Source of the DNA: Heterobilharzia americana
Taxonomy: Eukaryota > Platyhelminthes > Trematoda > Strigeidida > Schistosomatidae
DNA: 64,000 nucleotides
NCBI GenBank assembly: GCA_944470555.2
Contig: OX104128.1
Coordinates: forward strand, 42,887,920 to 42,951,919
Reading direction: 5' to 3'
In this document: in pieces, positions 1 through 11,870 of the stretch
Position numbering within the stretch: position 1 is the stretch's first letter
Layout of the letters: each line of letters begins with the position of its first letter
Notes under the pieces: model-generated
What the model was told of the DNA's origin: nothing
The model's input: only the letters and a program-made list of their open reading frames with translations
The model's database searches: none
Position numbers and translations under genes: made by a program

Positions 1-158
1 TACGAAATGGTCAACTTGTTTGGCCATTGATTCATGATGGAAACGAAGTATGTTTTAGATACAACTTGGAAGGCAATGGAAAAACTGTTAGAAATGTTTA
101 CCTACTGTATAAAAGTAGTAATAACCAATCCATATACAAACTTTTATTTAAGACTTGA
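1..158 (+). CDS. Probable 3'-terminal coding exon, cut by the window edge
   Basis: Frame 3 is open from the window edge and ends in TGA at 156-158. The peptide begins RNGQLVWPLIHDGNEVCF and continues with RYNLEGNGKTVRNVYLLYKS. Its balanced composition (G, N, E, V, R) is unlike the F/I/L-rich noise of random frames here. It reads like the last exon of a plus-strand gene lying to the left. An AATAAA at about 386 could serve as the poly(A) signal. A GTATGT at 48-53 could instead be a splice donor, which would shorten the exon to 1-47. I do not recognise the protein family. The call rests on composition and openness only. Confidence 0.4.
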   Translation, partial: RNGQLVWPLIHDGNEVCFRYNLEGNGKTVRNVYLLYKSSNNQSIYKLLFKT

Positions 159-518
159 ACAGCGTTCCCCAGCAGGCAATGACTAGGTGTTTGCTTCTGT
201 TTTTCTCTCTTTTTTACTTCTAGACCTGAAAATATTCTTGACGTAAAAGCCAACTATAGTAGGTTGTGAGAATGAAATGAACCTTCCAAGTAGAGCAGAA
301 ACACTTTGTTTATCCAGTTAAAATAGATGGATACAACCGAAATTGACCTTTAATATTCTAAATTACATATAATAGAAGTGTTTTTTAATAAACTTTGAAA
401 ACTTGATGCATCTTAACTTATATCGCGATCAAAAGAGCCCGATTTTACTGGAAACTTAAAACAGATGTTTCCCATACTCCAAAATATAGAATAGCCGCTG
501 AAAGACAAAAATACTCAC

Positions 519-594
519 ACCTCTTAAGTGCAGTTAGATCTAAGGATTTGGCTGTTGTTGTAGAGTCTATTGCATAACTTGTCTTTACAACGGT
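519..594 (-). CDS. Candidate minus-strand exon, function unknown
   Basis: Read on the minus strand, a 76-nt segment is open for 25 codons plus one base. The peptide includes KTSYAIDSTTTAKSLDL. It ends at a strong donor, GTGAGT (complement of plus 513-518). It starts after a TAG that could be a splice acceptor, with only a moderate pyrimidine tract. Its S/T/A/D/K-rich composition looks coding, but 25 codons can be open by chance and no neighbouring minus exon with a matching phase was found. Family not recognised. Confidence 0.22.
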
Positions 595-990
595 CTACTT
601 CTGTTCAGCAGAGGATATCGGTTTGCGTTGTGAGGCAGTATTATACTAAATACTACAGACAGTTGAATATCATTCACCTACTTGAAGTTTCTGCTACGTG
701 CAGTTGATACCAGTTAGCTATTTTGCATAATATACCTTGTTCGAAACAACTTAAAGAAATCTACACAACTCAGAATATTTCTATCTTTGGATACAAAAAG
801 CTGAGTTGTACACTCAAAATAAATAAACATAGTCAGTCATTTCATACTTCTTACACCTTAGGTTACGCGACGTTTTACGACTTACTCACTAACGTTTTTC
901 TACAGATTGCACCCACTGGTAAAGGATTTTTATAAATTACACTTAATACGTCAAATACCTTTTTGGACTTATGCTTTCTTAACTTTTCGT

Positions 991-992
<2 letters not shown>

Positions 993-1057
<65 letters not shown>
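993..1057. repeat. (AT)n microsatellite
   Basis: Uninterrupted alternating AT for 65 bases (32 dinucleotides plus one A), bounded by TG on the left and CTGATG on the right. It is self-complementary and probably length-polymorphic. Confidence 0.98.
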
Positions 1058-1058
<1 letters not shown>

Positions 1059-2160
1059 TGATGAGTGGATTCATGGAGATTCACATTTTAGGGCTTATGA
1101 TATAGTCGTATAAAACTGTCACCATTGTGAATATTCATTGCACTCAAGGTCCATGTTGAACTAAATTATACGGCTCACTTCAACTGAAAAGTGGAATTGA
1201 ATTGTGTCAACCGTGATCAATCATTTCAACTCACACCACTCAGCGAAGGGAAAACTACAAGCTTCAGCTTCAGATTATACCTTCAGCATAGTGCATAGTG
1301 ATCTGAAATTTAATGTAATGGTGTTAGGATGGATTTTCAGTCGAGCAATGTCACTAAGAACTGACAGGCGGATACACCTATCTGCAGAGTTTTATATCAA
1401 ATTAAAAGTATACCCTGAATTTCAATAGTAGCAGAAAATACCCATCCTTGTTTCTGGCGATTAAAAAGCACATAATTCCAACCAACCAAATTTGAGCTGA
1501 TCTTTAAATCTCCAAAGTGATGTATATCCTGCAATAGAGTGTTTCTAAGTAAACTCTGTAGTGGGCTGTGGTCCCGAAAAATATATAACAGCTAATGCTT
1601 CCATTCATCAGTTAGGGTAAAATAAACGGAGCATGATTCAAGCGTGAGCAGCTACGATCAGTAAGCCACAGTTCTCATAAAGCCTGAAAAAAACATGATC
1701 TTCTTCTTGGACATCGACGCATTGATCAGTAATAATTAGTCAATTAATGTGCGCCATATTTGATTGCTGAGATAATTTGTTTTTCGAGAAAAAATGAGTG
1801 TTAGATGACACCAGCATAATGCAGGAAAGTCAGTGTAGCCATTCTAAGCTTGCTTCTTAGATTATCTGTTAAACTACAACTAACGGGGTGGGTTGATTGT
1901 ACTCAGGTAGGTAACAGTTAGTAAATCACTGTCACTATTATTATATTATAACAGATTATGTTTGACAGAATCATTTTGCTGCCTAATGGTAAAAAACAGT
2001 TTAAAGACTGCCTAACGGATGATAAAATCAGTTTTTCATGAAAATACACTAAGGCAATCAGTATCATACACCAAAATATAACATTAGTATGTTCACGAAA
2101 AGCTGTATCATAACAAAGTGAACAATTTATCACTGGGAAATGGGTAAGTGATTTTGCTTA
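1058..2160. other. No gene recognised
   Basis: AT-rich sequence with only short random frames. A 46-nt open segment at 1861-1906 lies between a plausible acceptor and GTAGGT but is too short to call. Nothing else is supported. Confidence 0.5.
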
Positions 2161-2480
2161 GATGAAGTCAGTAGGTAGGAAGCCATGAACCTAGGTTTCA
2201 TGCTTTTTGCGAACTCGTCACCACTGATAAAAATGATGTCTCCTCTGAGATTAGAACTTGCAACATCCAGTGCTGCAGTCAATGACTTTACCGCTGAGGT
2301 ATCCTAGCTGCGACTGACTTTCTGTGTGAATGGAGTAGTTGTATTGACTGACCACTGAAGGGAGGTCAGTTTCATATTATCTAGTCCTGAGAGATAATCA
2401 AATCCCATTGATCATTTCGCAGTGTTGCCACCAAGTTGGGAGACTCAGCATCGTATCGGGCTTTGACAGATATTATTTTG
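2160..2480 (-). mobile_element. Third tRNA-headed SINE family, degenerate copy
   Basis: On the minus strand, 2310 down to about 2236 reads like a tRNA-derived Pol III promoter: an A-box-like CTCAGCGGTAAAGTC and a B-box-like GCAAGTTCTAATC. The flanking body (TCTAGTCCTGAGAG and then GATCATTTCGCA) recurs at 11,800 and 29,230, so this is an interspersed repeat and not a tRNA gene. The cloverleaf arms do not pair well. Boundaries are approximate. Confidence 0.5.
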
Positions 2481-4270
2481 ATGAAGGTGATCGTCAGGGA
2501 TCCTTGGACCCAGGTTTAATAATTGTTGGCTCTTTTGAAAGAGGTTATCTGCCTAAGTATTGGAATAGGACTTTTGAAGATTGGAAGGAGACACATTGTT
2601 ACACGTTATGAATTGCTAAATACAACTACACAAGGCATGAGTAAGGTACATAAAGATTGTTAAATTTATGCGATACATATTCATTCACAAGGTGTTTCAC
2701 ACTGGAAGTTATGGATTTGCTACTGAAACTGATCCTGTGCAAACTTTATAGTCATGTAACAGATTGCGTTAAATTGTTCTACAAAGTCGTTCCTCAATAT
2801 CTGCATCAATCTATCATTCTTTAGTCGAAAACATGTATTGCAAAGCATGGCACCCACTAATTTATCTTTTTCATGATACCCAACAATGAATTTCACCAGT
2901 TACCTGCAATACTATTTTTTCTCATTTCATTACCGTTTTAAAAATGTCGTTATTTGTAATATGCTACTTGTTAGTAGTTCAAACTAATTAGCAAACAAAA
3001 AGAATTCTAACTGCCAGAACGCATTTTAGCTAACAATGAAGTTTAACGATAAAAGAAGTTAGCAACAGTTAGTATTGCAAAAAACATGCAAAGTAATCTC
3101 AAAGTCATAAAAATAAATCTCACTGGTTAAGTGTGGTACTCAATACTCTCTCGGTCAAGTTGTTTCTATACTGTTAAGAGGTTTGTAGGATTACTTACTG
3201 ATTTCAGGTTGGTATTCATCTTGGACTGACATCAATTTTTTGGATTTTAATGTCTGCCAAGCAAAATCGGGACCTGGAAGACTGAAATGAACGTGAAGGT
3301 TTAGGTCAGCTGATTACCAGGAGGGGTCTTTGAGTCTGAATTTTTTGAAAGAATGTTCATAAAGTAATGCTAAGCATGATGGACGAAAATCTTACTTACG
3401 GTGATGTTACTGACTAGTGTGGATGTTATGGTCATCTATGAATAAGAATCTAGAACAACCTTTGAAAATATGTTGAATTTAGTCTGCTTATCTTCAGACC
3501 CCTGTGTTCTAATAGTATTATTAGGATAAATGTTTCCAACTGACTGATTTAACACTTATCTCACTGTATGTGGAAATTTCAGTAGTCTGTAATATTAGTT
3601 CGATAAGAAGAATAGCTGCGGAAGGTTTGAGAAGTTAATCTAGTGGCCACACGATGATCCACAAACTTAATTCACCTCCTGATGCATAGAACTTGATAGC
3701 TATACCGATTATTATCCGGTAAACATATTGTATACATTAACTGGCGACGTAGGAGGTTATTTTTAACCCTAATAAATTTTTTTAAATTGTCTCTGACTTC
3801 GGTACTGAGTTATATCGGTTAAAGTCTTCAAGAAAAAATAGGTTTCCACAAGGTAAACAGTTGGTGACAGTTGTTGATAAGTAATAAACCTAGGTCAGTC
3901 AATGTTTCGCAGGCATTGATTGAAACCAAACAACACCTTTATGAAAGTATTTTCACCATAAAACTTATTATTTACTTCAGAAATGGATAAATAGTGAAGA
4001 AACATAATTATAACTGGGAGCTTTTTTTCTGATAAAAATAAGCGCCCATGATTACCATCATAAAAGTGAATTTTTTTCCCTTCTACGAACATCAAAATGT
4101 ATTACCAAATCTGCCTTCAAGTTAGAAATTCGAAGATCCCAATTTAAACGTAGTTTAAAAAAATTATGATCGGTTGTTAATCTAAAATGAGCTAAACTAA
4201 CGTTTTCATCACCTAAACACTGCTGAATTCTATCTGTAATAAACAAAAATCTGAAAGTATAATAAAATTT
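2481..4270. other. No gene; small SINE tail fragment
   Basis: The only assignable piece is a minus-strand fragment at about 3195-3250 (GATTTCAGGTTGGTATTCATC, then GACTGACATCA). It is the 3' tail of the second SINE family seen at 27 kb. The rest is AT-rich with no coding or repeat signal that I can recognise. Confidence 0.5.
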
Positions 4271-5625
4271 CTCCTGTCCACCGCAAATAAAATATTAAGT
4301 CGCATCATCCTGGAGAGAGTAAAGGATGCGCTGGATTCAAAACTGCTACCGGAACAGGATGGCTGGCTTCAGGAAGAACAAATCATATTCCGACCAAATT
4401 GCAACGCCACACCACGCATCATCATAGAACAGAGCATAGAATAGCAGTCATCTCTCTACCTCAAATTCGTCGGCTTTGAAAAGGCCTTTGACAGCAGTGA
4501 CCGACAAGTAATTTGGCAGTTGCTACAACACTACAGTTTTAGTGCCACAAACCTTTATCTCAGCTACATGCTAAGTGATGCTACATCCTAAGTGATCCAC
4601 AATGGAAAGCTCAGTGACGCCTTTGAAGTGAAGACAGGGATGAGACAAATCTGCTGCTTACTATCACCCATGAACCTGATTGTGGTTCACTGGATAATGC
4701 AGCAAATCGTCAGGGGGGAGATGGGCATACTCCGGACAGATGAAAAGATTTGAATTTCGCCAATGATGATTTATATCTAGTGTTTCGTCGCACAAAGTTA
4801 AAGAACTTCCGGTGAAGAACTAACAAGTTGACAGAAGAGGAAGGGTAGAGAAAATTGGACTTCCTTCAGGTGAACGTAGAGAAGACGGAGGTGATGAAGA
4901 TATCCAACGAACAACAGCATCAACAACAAGCACGAATCACCATCAACAGGAGAAACCTGAAGGAAGCAGTCTCTTACACCTACTTAGGCAAAGCAACATC
5001 GTTTCAACTACAGGCGGCTGCACGGACAAGTATCGTAAAGACACCAAGACAGGTCTTCATTATCCTGAAACCAGTGTGGAGATCTGCTGCACCCTACCCA
5101 GCATAAAGATGAAGATCCGGATTTTTAACACTAAGTCAGTCAAGTCAGTGATTCTATGTGAGGGTTCAAAAACTTGGTGGGTCACGAAAAGCACTTCCAA
5201 CAATCTACAGACATTCATCAACAGCTGTCTACGCTGGCTCGATACTGAAGATCAGATGGCCAGAAATAATAAGCAACAAGGAACTCACTCTGGCCTGCCA
5301 ACGAACGGACCAAGAACGCATCACCCAACAAATATGCAGAAGAAAATGGGGATGGAGTGGATTGGACATATACTTAGAAGACCGATTGGGGATATCACGC
5401 ACCAGGCCATACCAGGCTGTCGAGTCGAACCCAAATAGGAAACGATGAGTTGGGCATCCGAGGCATGGGCGACATGGAGGAGATGGTGTGAGAAAGAAAT
5501 GAAAGCATGTGGGCAGTTGTGGAGCCAGGTAAGAAGGACTGTAGAGAAGACAGTGCAATGGTGAGGTGCTACTGATGGCTTAGTTTCGTTCCACTAGGAA
5601 CCCAAGGGACAAATAATAATTATAA
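4271..5625 (+). mobile_element. RTE non-LTR retrotransposon, 5'-truncated copy D (dead)
   Basis: Homologous to the last third of RTE copies A-C in this window. It starts abruptly inside the reverse transcriptase (CTCCTGTCCACC) and runs through IIIEQS, the palm motif A region (GFEKAFDS), the catalytic motif C region (NFANDDLYL), the C-terminal part (IFNTKSVKSVILCEGSKTW) and the 3' end, GGAACCCAAGGGAC followed by AATAAT-type short repeats typical of RTE tails. Multiple stops and frame changes break every frame. 5' truncation within the RT is the usual product of incomplete target-primed reverse transcription. It is more diverged than A or C, so probably older. Confidence 0.9.
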
Positions 5626-5678
5626 TATAAAATTCCATACCGAATTTTTTGGTCTGTTATATTGGCAGTAAATTTACC

Positions 5679-5760
5679 ATATCTCTGGCATAGGTGCTGC
5701 GTCATTCCTATTACATGTGTTGGGTGTAACAGGAATGACGCAACACTTGTACGAGATATG
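5679..5760. repeat. 82-bp imperfect palindrome
   Basis: Inner arms TGCGTCATTCCTATTACA (5698-5715) and TGTAACAGGAATGACGCA (5725-5742) pair with a single mismatch around a 9-nt loop. Outer arms CATATCTC (5679-5686) and GAGATATG (5753-5760) also pair. It lies just downstream of RTE copy D but is not part of it. It could be a foldback element or a transcribed hairpin. Nothing links it to a known family. Confidence 0.85.
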
Positions 5761-6673
5761 CGGAAGATTTTACTACCAAGGGAAGCAAAGAATAAGAGGA
5801 CTGTAAGGACTAGTTATTTAAGGGTGTGTGACTACATGGGTCTGATTATGAGCAATAATTTACACTGAAAAAGTCATCAAGTAAATTATAGTATATCCCA
5901 GTGTCCTATATCAGACAAACAAATCCAATTTGGAATTGCATTCTATCACAATGCCTAAGTTTCACACATATTAATCAAAGTAAAATGAATATTACATCAC
6001 TTCTTCATTCCCATTCCTATAACTTCCTCGAAAAGTCAATGAGACAAGTAGAATATTGCATACTGATATAAGTTTAGATTATCGTTTCTCTAATTTTATT
6101 GGGTGTATATACCTGTCTGTTATTGTATTTGACTGAAAATAATCTCAATCCCAAGTGGAAGTTCTGTGAGTGTGCGTGTGTACCGTGACTGCTTTCTATG
6201 TTCAATTCATCTGAAACCAAGCCTTAAGTATGGAAACCACTAAACAACAACAATCATTATAAATTATTTAGTTATAGTGGGTTGTGTTTTTAAGAAGAAA
6301 AAGTTTTTTCCATTGTTTATTGATTAGTTTTCATTCTGTTTTCATTGTAGACAGAAATATAATTCTTTTTATATCTGCTAACTAATGTTAATGGGAGAAA
6401 TTTCTGAGAGTTGTCATTGCTATCGTTGAGACTAGTTGATCAGCTGAAAATTGGAAATTTAAACAAGAGGGGAAACAAATCGTTAGCGTAACCTTTTTTA
6501 AAGTCTGTATCATATGTCACAAGATAGAATGTAAATGCGCGCAAACATTTGCTTGGCTTTTTTCTTATGAATAGAAAAGAAAGCGAGTTTTGGCATCATC
6601 GTTCTTATAAAATTTAAGTAGATAGCTGGATGTTATTTTCAATTTCCTAACCTGCTTGTGATTTGTCTTTCAG
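5761..6673. other. No gene recognised
   Basis: AT-rich, with no open frame of interest and no repeat matched inside the window. It could be the promoter or 5' flank of the candidate gene that starts at about 6674. Confidence 0.45.
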
Positions 6674-6743
6674 CCATCAATTGTCTAATCTATCATGAAG
6701 TTATACAGCAATAATGCAGTTAAAAAGTGGAACCAAAGTGAAG
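6674..6743 (+). CDS. Candidate first coding exon of the 6.7-16 kb gene
   Basis: A good acceptor (pyrimidine-rich stretch ending TTTGTCTTTCAG) precedes this 70-nt segment, and AAG|GTATCC ends it. An ATG at 6695 opens a 16-codon peptide, MKLYSNNAVKKWNQSE, leaving one base (phase 1). An acceptor directly before a short leader and an ATG is expected where a transcript is trans-spliced or has a 5'-UTR exon; both occur in schistosomes. The phase fits the next exon (7195-7282), which begins with two bases. No signal peptide. Family not recognised. It could be a chance combination. Confidence 0.28.
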
Positions 6744-7194
6744 GTATCCTTCGAAATATACAGACTGAAAGGTATCGGTAGATGTTTTTGTGTGTATACC
6801 AGTTTCCGTAATTGGAATTAGTGTGAAAAGAGTTTTTTATTTGGCATATGATGTCACTTTAGTCTTCGCAACTGGCCGATTTATGAAACAAATTTCCCAA
6901 TACAAGCTGACATTGACTTTTGAAGGCATTGGAGACTAAGGAGTAACTCGCGATGGATGAGTTGCTTACCGATGAATTCTTTATATTCTCATACTGTTCT
7001 ATGGATTTATCAAAGTTAAAAACTGCAACCTATTACACTGACAATTGGTGACTGATAAGTAATACGTTTGAGTAGAGACATGGTCTTAGAGACAACCTGT
7101 GTAGGTTTTGAAAAGCTTTTTGTGTTCCACCAGTTCTAACTAGTTCATTTAATTTACATTTTGTTGTGGTGATAAAGGGAAACTGAGTCATTAG

Positions 7195-7282
7195 TTTTCA
7201 ACAAACCCTTTATTGGAACAAATTTCTATCGAAATCCTAAATGTTTTGCAATTTATCATGGTGGAAACTGCAGTAGAACTAG
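7195..7282 (+). CDS. Candidate coding exon (phased set, exon 1)
   Basis: An 88-nt open segment ends at a strong donor (CTAG|GTAAGT). Two bases, 28 codons, then two bases: phase 1 in, phase 2 out. The peptide includes NKPFIGTNFYRNPKC and FAIYHGGNCSRT. Composition (G, N, P, C, R) looks coding, and the two Cys residues with an N-C-S glycosylation motif suggest a lumenal or extracellular segment, by inference only. The acceptor (TCATTAG) is weak; the frame stays open upstream to 7173, so the true start could be a little earlier. The outgoing phase matches the exon at 9568. Confidence 0.42.
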
Positions 7283-9567
7283 GTAAGTTACTTAGGTTAA
7301 CTTGCTAATTAGCTGTATGTGTGTATCAAAAACCTTAACAAGTTTAGGTAGAGTTGATTTACTAGTGGTATAAGTTCTGAAGTGCTTTTGACTTCATAGT
7401 CGACCAAAAATCAAGTTTAATGCGATACAAAAGAATCGTATTTATCATGAACTATCGCTTAAAGTTACGTAAATATAAAAAAGTGATTGAGTTTTCTACC
7501 AGTAAAAACCCAGTTTCCAATTTACCCTCACTGACAGACAGACAAACGAAACCATTGTAAGACCTTGCACAAAAGTGCATCCATTCAAAAGTTGTCACAC
7601 TTCACAGTGGTGTATAAAGAAAATGTGGACACAAAATAGTAATATCAAAGATGATAAAGTTGTGTGAGGGAATAAATAATTTGATAATGGTTAGTGCGAA
7701 GAAGACATCAGGGAGTGAATACATCTGTGACATCATGACCGTTTTTCATCTATGTCATCAAGAGTTGTCAACCACTGATCCCTGTCGTCTCGAGGACCCT
7801 AGCCAGGTAGCTTATATCCCACAATTTGGCTCAGACTAGCAATTAAGGACTTCATGGACTGATGAAAGATAAGATGAAGTGACCAAGTACACTTCATATC
7901 AAGTATACTAAGAAAATAATGAGACACATTAGATGTATAGATTACGATAAAGAAGTCACTCAATGAGTGACATTCAGACTGGAATATCATCTATGTGGTA
8001 TTTTAATATTTCACAGGCCATAGAAGTAAAGTCTTGAACTGAATAATGAATATGTCAGATGTCAAAAGTTTGTAGCCAATTTTATTCGAAAAGGTTAAGA
8101 TGAATTTTTGACTAACCATCTTGCACTTAGTAAATTGTTCAGTCATTTAGTCTTTTCTCTACATCACAGCAGAGTTAAATCATAATACCGAATCACTACT
8201 GTTAATTATATTGCATGAAGTTGGCTAATTTTTGGTCATCACTTATTCTACTTTGATTGTGTTGTATTTTATCAACCGGCTGAAGTTTGACTGTTTGCAC
8301 AAAAGTGCTTCAGAGCATCACAGTTTTTATATCTGATTTTAGAAGTGAATAAGACTCAAGTACCTGAAACATCAGATTTCGAATTTTTTATCATCACTAT
8401 AATGTGCAGCTAGTATGTGTTTGTACTAAATTAGTCATTTTAAACGAATAAGGTTTATTTCACTAAGGAGAAGTTTACAAGAAAGAGTCATATAACTGAC
8501 ACTAAAGTCCATCAATGCGCATTTTGTGCAGAACTGATAACAGGATTCAGGACATCAAATACCCTTTTGACTTAAACTTCCCATTCCACTGAAACTGTCG
8601 AATTGAATCATGAAATATATTAGTTGAAGGATGATTATCGAATAAGAACGCAGACTAGTCGATGAAGGATATTTTCCCCCGAAATTTGCTTGTATAGCTC
8701 ACTTCAGTGATAAATATTTAAAAGCTAGATGGTCAATGGTTGAATGTTCCAGGGAAATATCTACACAATAAATGGTGAGTTTTCTGCTGATGAAAGATAT
8801 TATTAAGGCTTAGCTTAATTTTATCCAGTCACCTGACGAGTTCCAGATGAATAAGTACTAATATGCATATATAGAAAGACAAGGAAATGGAGCATAGGGT
8901 TTGGGACATGTGAATGCTAGCGTTTAACAGCGAAATCGGATCATGTCAACTGTGTCATGGATATTGACGAATCAAGTTCTTCCATACTGTGGATGTTATT
9001 CACATACAGTCTTATTAAATTCACTTATTTCACATTATACCCCAGAACTGGAGCATCGCATCAAGTTCACATATAGTCCTTATTCTTCTTTACTAACTGT
9101 ATTTGCTAAGCTTCTACTGTATTTTCTAATTCAGTAAAATGAAAGCCGAAAAAATGTGATTTGGTTGAATAAGATGAGTTGACTGAGATACATGACCAGG
9201 TGATGACTGCTCAAAAAACCTAAACTTATTGATCCAGGACATGCCCTGAATTGATTTTACATGGTATAACTGATAAACAAATATGCTTTAAGATCGTGAA
9301 ACGTAATGTTTTGTTACACAAACGAGATTAGAATCCATTTGACAAGTTACTGTCGGTGAATCAGAGTTAGCTTAGGTTCATTACAGGAGCACGTTTTTAG
9401 GCTAGAAGTAATATGATTTCCAGAGATCGTATCAGTATCTTCTTTTACAGCTGATATTCTCCTGTTGGACTGATGATAGTATGTAAATATGTTGTGTGTT
9501 ACTGATTAATGTATGGATAATTGTTTCTTACTGACTGATGGAGTACTATTCGTCCATTTCCTCCAAG

Positions 9568-9714
9568 ATTTGAACTCCTAAGTGGGGCTCACTCACAACC
9601 GTATGAGAAAACAAGCTCTGAACGATTATTCCCAGTGGAAGAATTTCATCATTCAGCTGATGAATCAAAATCAGCCTGTCTTCACTTTACTTTTGATGAT
9701 GGTAAAAGTATTTC
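9568..9714 (+). CDS. Candidate coding exon (phased set, exon 2)
   Basis: A 147-nt segment (49 codon equivalents, phase 2 to phase 2) lies between a pyrimidine-rich acceptor (CATTTCCTCCAAG) and a consensus donor (TTTC|GTAAGT). The peptide includes FELLSGAHSQPYEK, then LFPVEEFHHSADESK, then CLHFTFDDGKSI. The acidic and polar make-up is far from random AT-rich translation. Splicing from 7282 creates an Arg codon across the junction and keeps the frame; splicing to 12397 creates a Ser codon. The first 20 bases resemble an inverted Pol III B box (GATTTGAACTCC), so partial derivation from a SINE is possible. Family not recognised. Confidence 0.45.
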
Positions 9715-10279
9715 GTAAGTCAGTAAACGTTGGAAACGTAAACCGCTGCCATTTTAATGTAGTATCCGAGTAGTAGCGTGCTGTATATGAGACTTAGCTG
9801 TACTTAAGTGGACTTTTAACGTTTTCAAAAGTGTGTACTATTGAACAGTCTCAAAACAAGACTTAGGGCCCAAATGCTTTGGTAACTGGTCTCAATCCAT
9901 GACGAATATTTTTAATATTTATGTTTTGATAATATGGTTATCATAGAATATAAGCAGCTGATGAGAATATATTAAATAAGGTGAGCTTATAACGCTTATC
10001 TTCAAATATTTTTCTCACTGGACACTAACATTTTAATAGGGGATCAACTACATGTGATGTAGTTTTTTGGAAATAACGGTTACCTTGAGTGGTTGAGCTA
10101 CTGACTGACTCGTTATTCAACAAATAAAAAGAATTCTAGTCTTTTCATGATACGCAGACTAAGTCATTTGAGTAACCTTCTGAGAAACAAATATATACAC
10201 CTTCCTCATACGCATCATACTTGGTACAAAATCATTTTAATCTGAAAAATTCTGTTTGGAATTGAGTCTTCAATTAATG

Positions 10280-10805
10280 GTCTGTTTATTAAAAATGTCA
10301 CACAGTAAAACAGTATCATTTACTGGATAACATTTCGAACATAATTTATTGTCCTTATTCACCTCACATGAATATTGACAATAAGTTATGTCATCACTCA
10401 GTATAGTTACTAGTCTAGCAAACTATGGCTGTCTCAGATAGTGAAATGATACTCAGTATGATTCTCTTCCTCTCTAATTTAGTTAGATTTTGCATTGGGA
10501 TGAAGAGTCCTGACTAGACAGCCAATGTTAATACGATCAAGCGGTAGTAATGCGTCACGAATTCACGTAATAGTCGGCCAAAACCCTTGGTGATTGAAAT
10601 AAAATGAAAATCTGATTAGTAGTCGAACCTCAAGGCTTACTTGGTAAAGTGTCAGTCCAGAAACCTGGTGGTCACTGGTTCAAATCCGACTGCGCTCCAA
10701 ATTTTCATTTCACCCTCAGTCATCACCCAATATAAATAAATTATGTTCAAAACGTCATCCAGTAAATGATACTGTTACACTGTGTGCCATTTTTAATAAA
10801 CAGAC
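10280..10805. mobile_element. 526-bp element with 71-bp terminal inverted repeats
   Basis: Left arm 10,280-10,350 (GTCTGTTTATTAAAAATGTC...) and right arm 10,735-10,805 (ending ATTTTTAATAAACAGAC) are inverted copies at roughly 90% identity; both contain the core ATCATTTACTGGAT or its complement. Similarity stops at GTCTG/CAGAC, marking the ends. No obvious target duplication. The interior carries a tRNA-like Pol III promoter at about 10,620-10,692 with B-box GGTTCAAATCC. No protein frame. It resembles a non-autonomous foldback/MITE element that captured a SINE. Confidence 0.65.
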
Positions 10806-11639
10806 GAAAATGGAACTGCAATCTACCATAGTGTTCGAGTTTTACTCCAATATTAATGAAACTTCCCCTAAACCTCCTACCACTTGTATTCACAATATCA
10901 GTGGACAGTCTAAGCCTTCACACTTTAAATGAAAACATTTACAATAACAACGTTCAGCGTATATTATAGATTAGTAAATGCCTTGGTGATAATTTTTCCA
11001 GTTCATGTTTACTTGTCTACAGTTAGCTTTTGGCACTGTCATTAAGTCGAATTTCATAGGTTGAGATCAGCTATATTTTTGTCACAGAAAATTCAGTTAT
11101 AAAGCAAATGATTATTTGGTTACTTGGGAAAGCATTTCGATGAACAGATATATACTGTGATAACAAACGCACTTAGCCCACCGTCAGCATTACAAGTTAC
11201 ATTCAAGATTGGAGGTATTTCATAAAATTTAACAGGATGATTGCTTTCTAATTAACGAAAAATAAGAGCAATTTTCAGGAATACACTTGGTCGAAATAAT
11301 TTCACTATCATATCTTTATTGAATTTATAATTACATGATGTTTAGTCACATTCATTTACTCATGTTGTATTAAGTAGATCATGTTCTCAAAGTTGTCCAA
11401 TCGCATTATTCTTATAATTATCATCTGAGTAACTGAAATCGTCACCAATTTCGTTATTATAATTACTTTGTAGTTTCATCATCCAAACATATCCCTGGGG
11501 TTAATAACTGGTTGCAGCTTAAATCTGTTGTAAAGCAATAATTACAAATATAAACTTTGAAAAAGACTTAACGCGAGACAAAACTGTAGGCTTAGATATA
11601 AGATAGTTGGAGGCAGTCGTCAGAAAGTTCTGGACCTAT
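10806..11639. other. No gene recognised
   Basis: Intron-like AT-rich sequence between candidate exons of the 6.7-16 kb model. No repeat or coding signal recognised. Confidence 0.4.
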
Positions 11640-11870
11640 GTTTTCATTTTCTTGGAACTCGAGAGAAATGACGTCTTCTACGAGACCCATACCCACGTCA
11701 CCTAGCGCTAAGTTTAGGGATGTTACCTCTGATCTATTCTATTTGCGCCTGTAGGACTTTGTAAGGTAAATTGGTAGGTCACTGGAGAGTAATCAGTTTC
11801 ATGCTATCTCATCCAGAATTCTGATTAAATCCAGTCGATCATTTTGTAACGCGTTTCTCAGCCTAAAATA
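11640..11870 (-). mobile_element. Third SINE family, degenerate copy
   Basis: On the minus strand an A-box-like AGATCAGAGGTAACATCC is seen. The body (GTCACTGGAGAGTAATCAGTTTCATGCTATCTC in plus orientation, with related sequence at 2,350-2,400 and 29,200-29,240) identifies it as the same family as at 2.2 and 29.1 kb. Ends are approximate. Confidence 0.45.

Noticed and set aside
224..265. 42-nt segment after a very strong acceptor encoding PENILDVKANYSR, reminiscent of a kinase KPEN loop
   Set aside because: One residue short of the kinase pattern, no adjacent kinase sequence, and its phase does not fit the neighbouring 1-158 exon.
875..1084. Minus-strand frame with a long (YI)n run
   Set aside because: Most of it is translation of the (AT)n microsatellite. 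The distal part (PLPVGAICRKTL before a GTGAGT) is too short to call.
1050..1085. CTGATGAG just after the AT repeat, resembling a hammerhead core
   Set aside because: No stem II, GAAA or SINE context follows. Chance octamer.
1861..1906. 46-nt possible exon between CTTCTTAG and GTAGGT
   Set aside because: Only 15 codons, no phase partner, and adjacent to SINE debris.
2408..2611. 67-codon frame with EGDRQGSLDPG
   Set aside because: It begins in the tail of a SINE-type repeat. Likely translated repeat sequence.
10618..10700. Possible tRNA gene
   Set aside because: A and B boxes are visible but the acceptor and anticodon stems do not pair, and related sequences recur as SINE heads.
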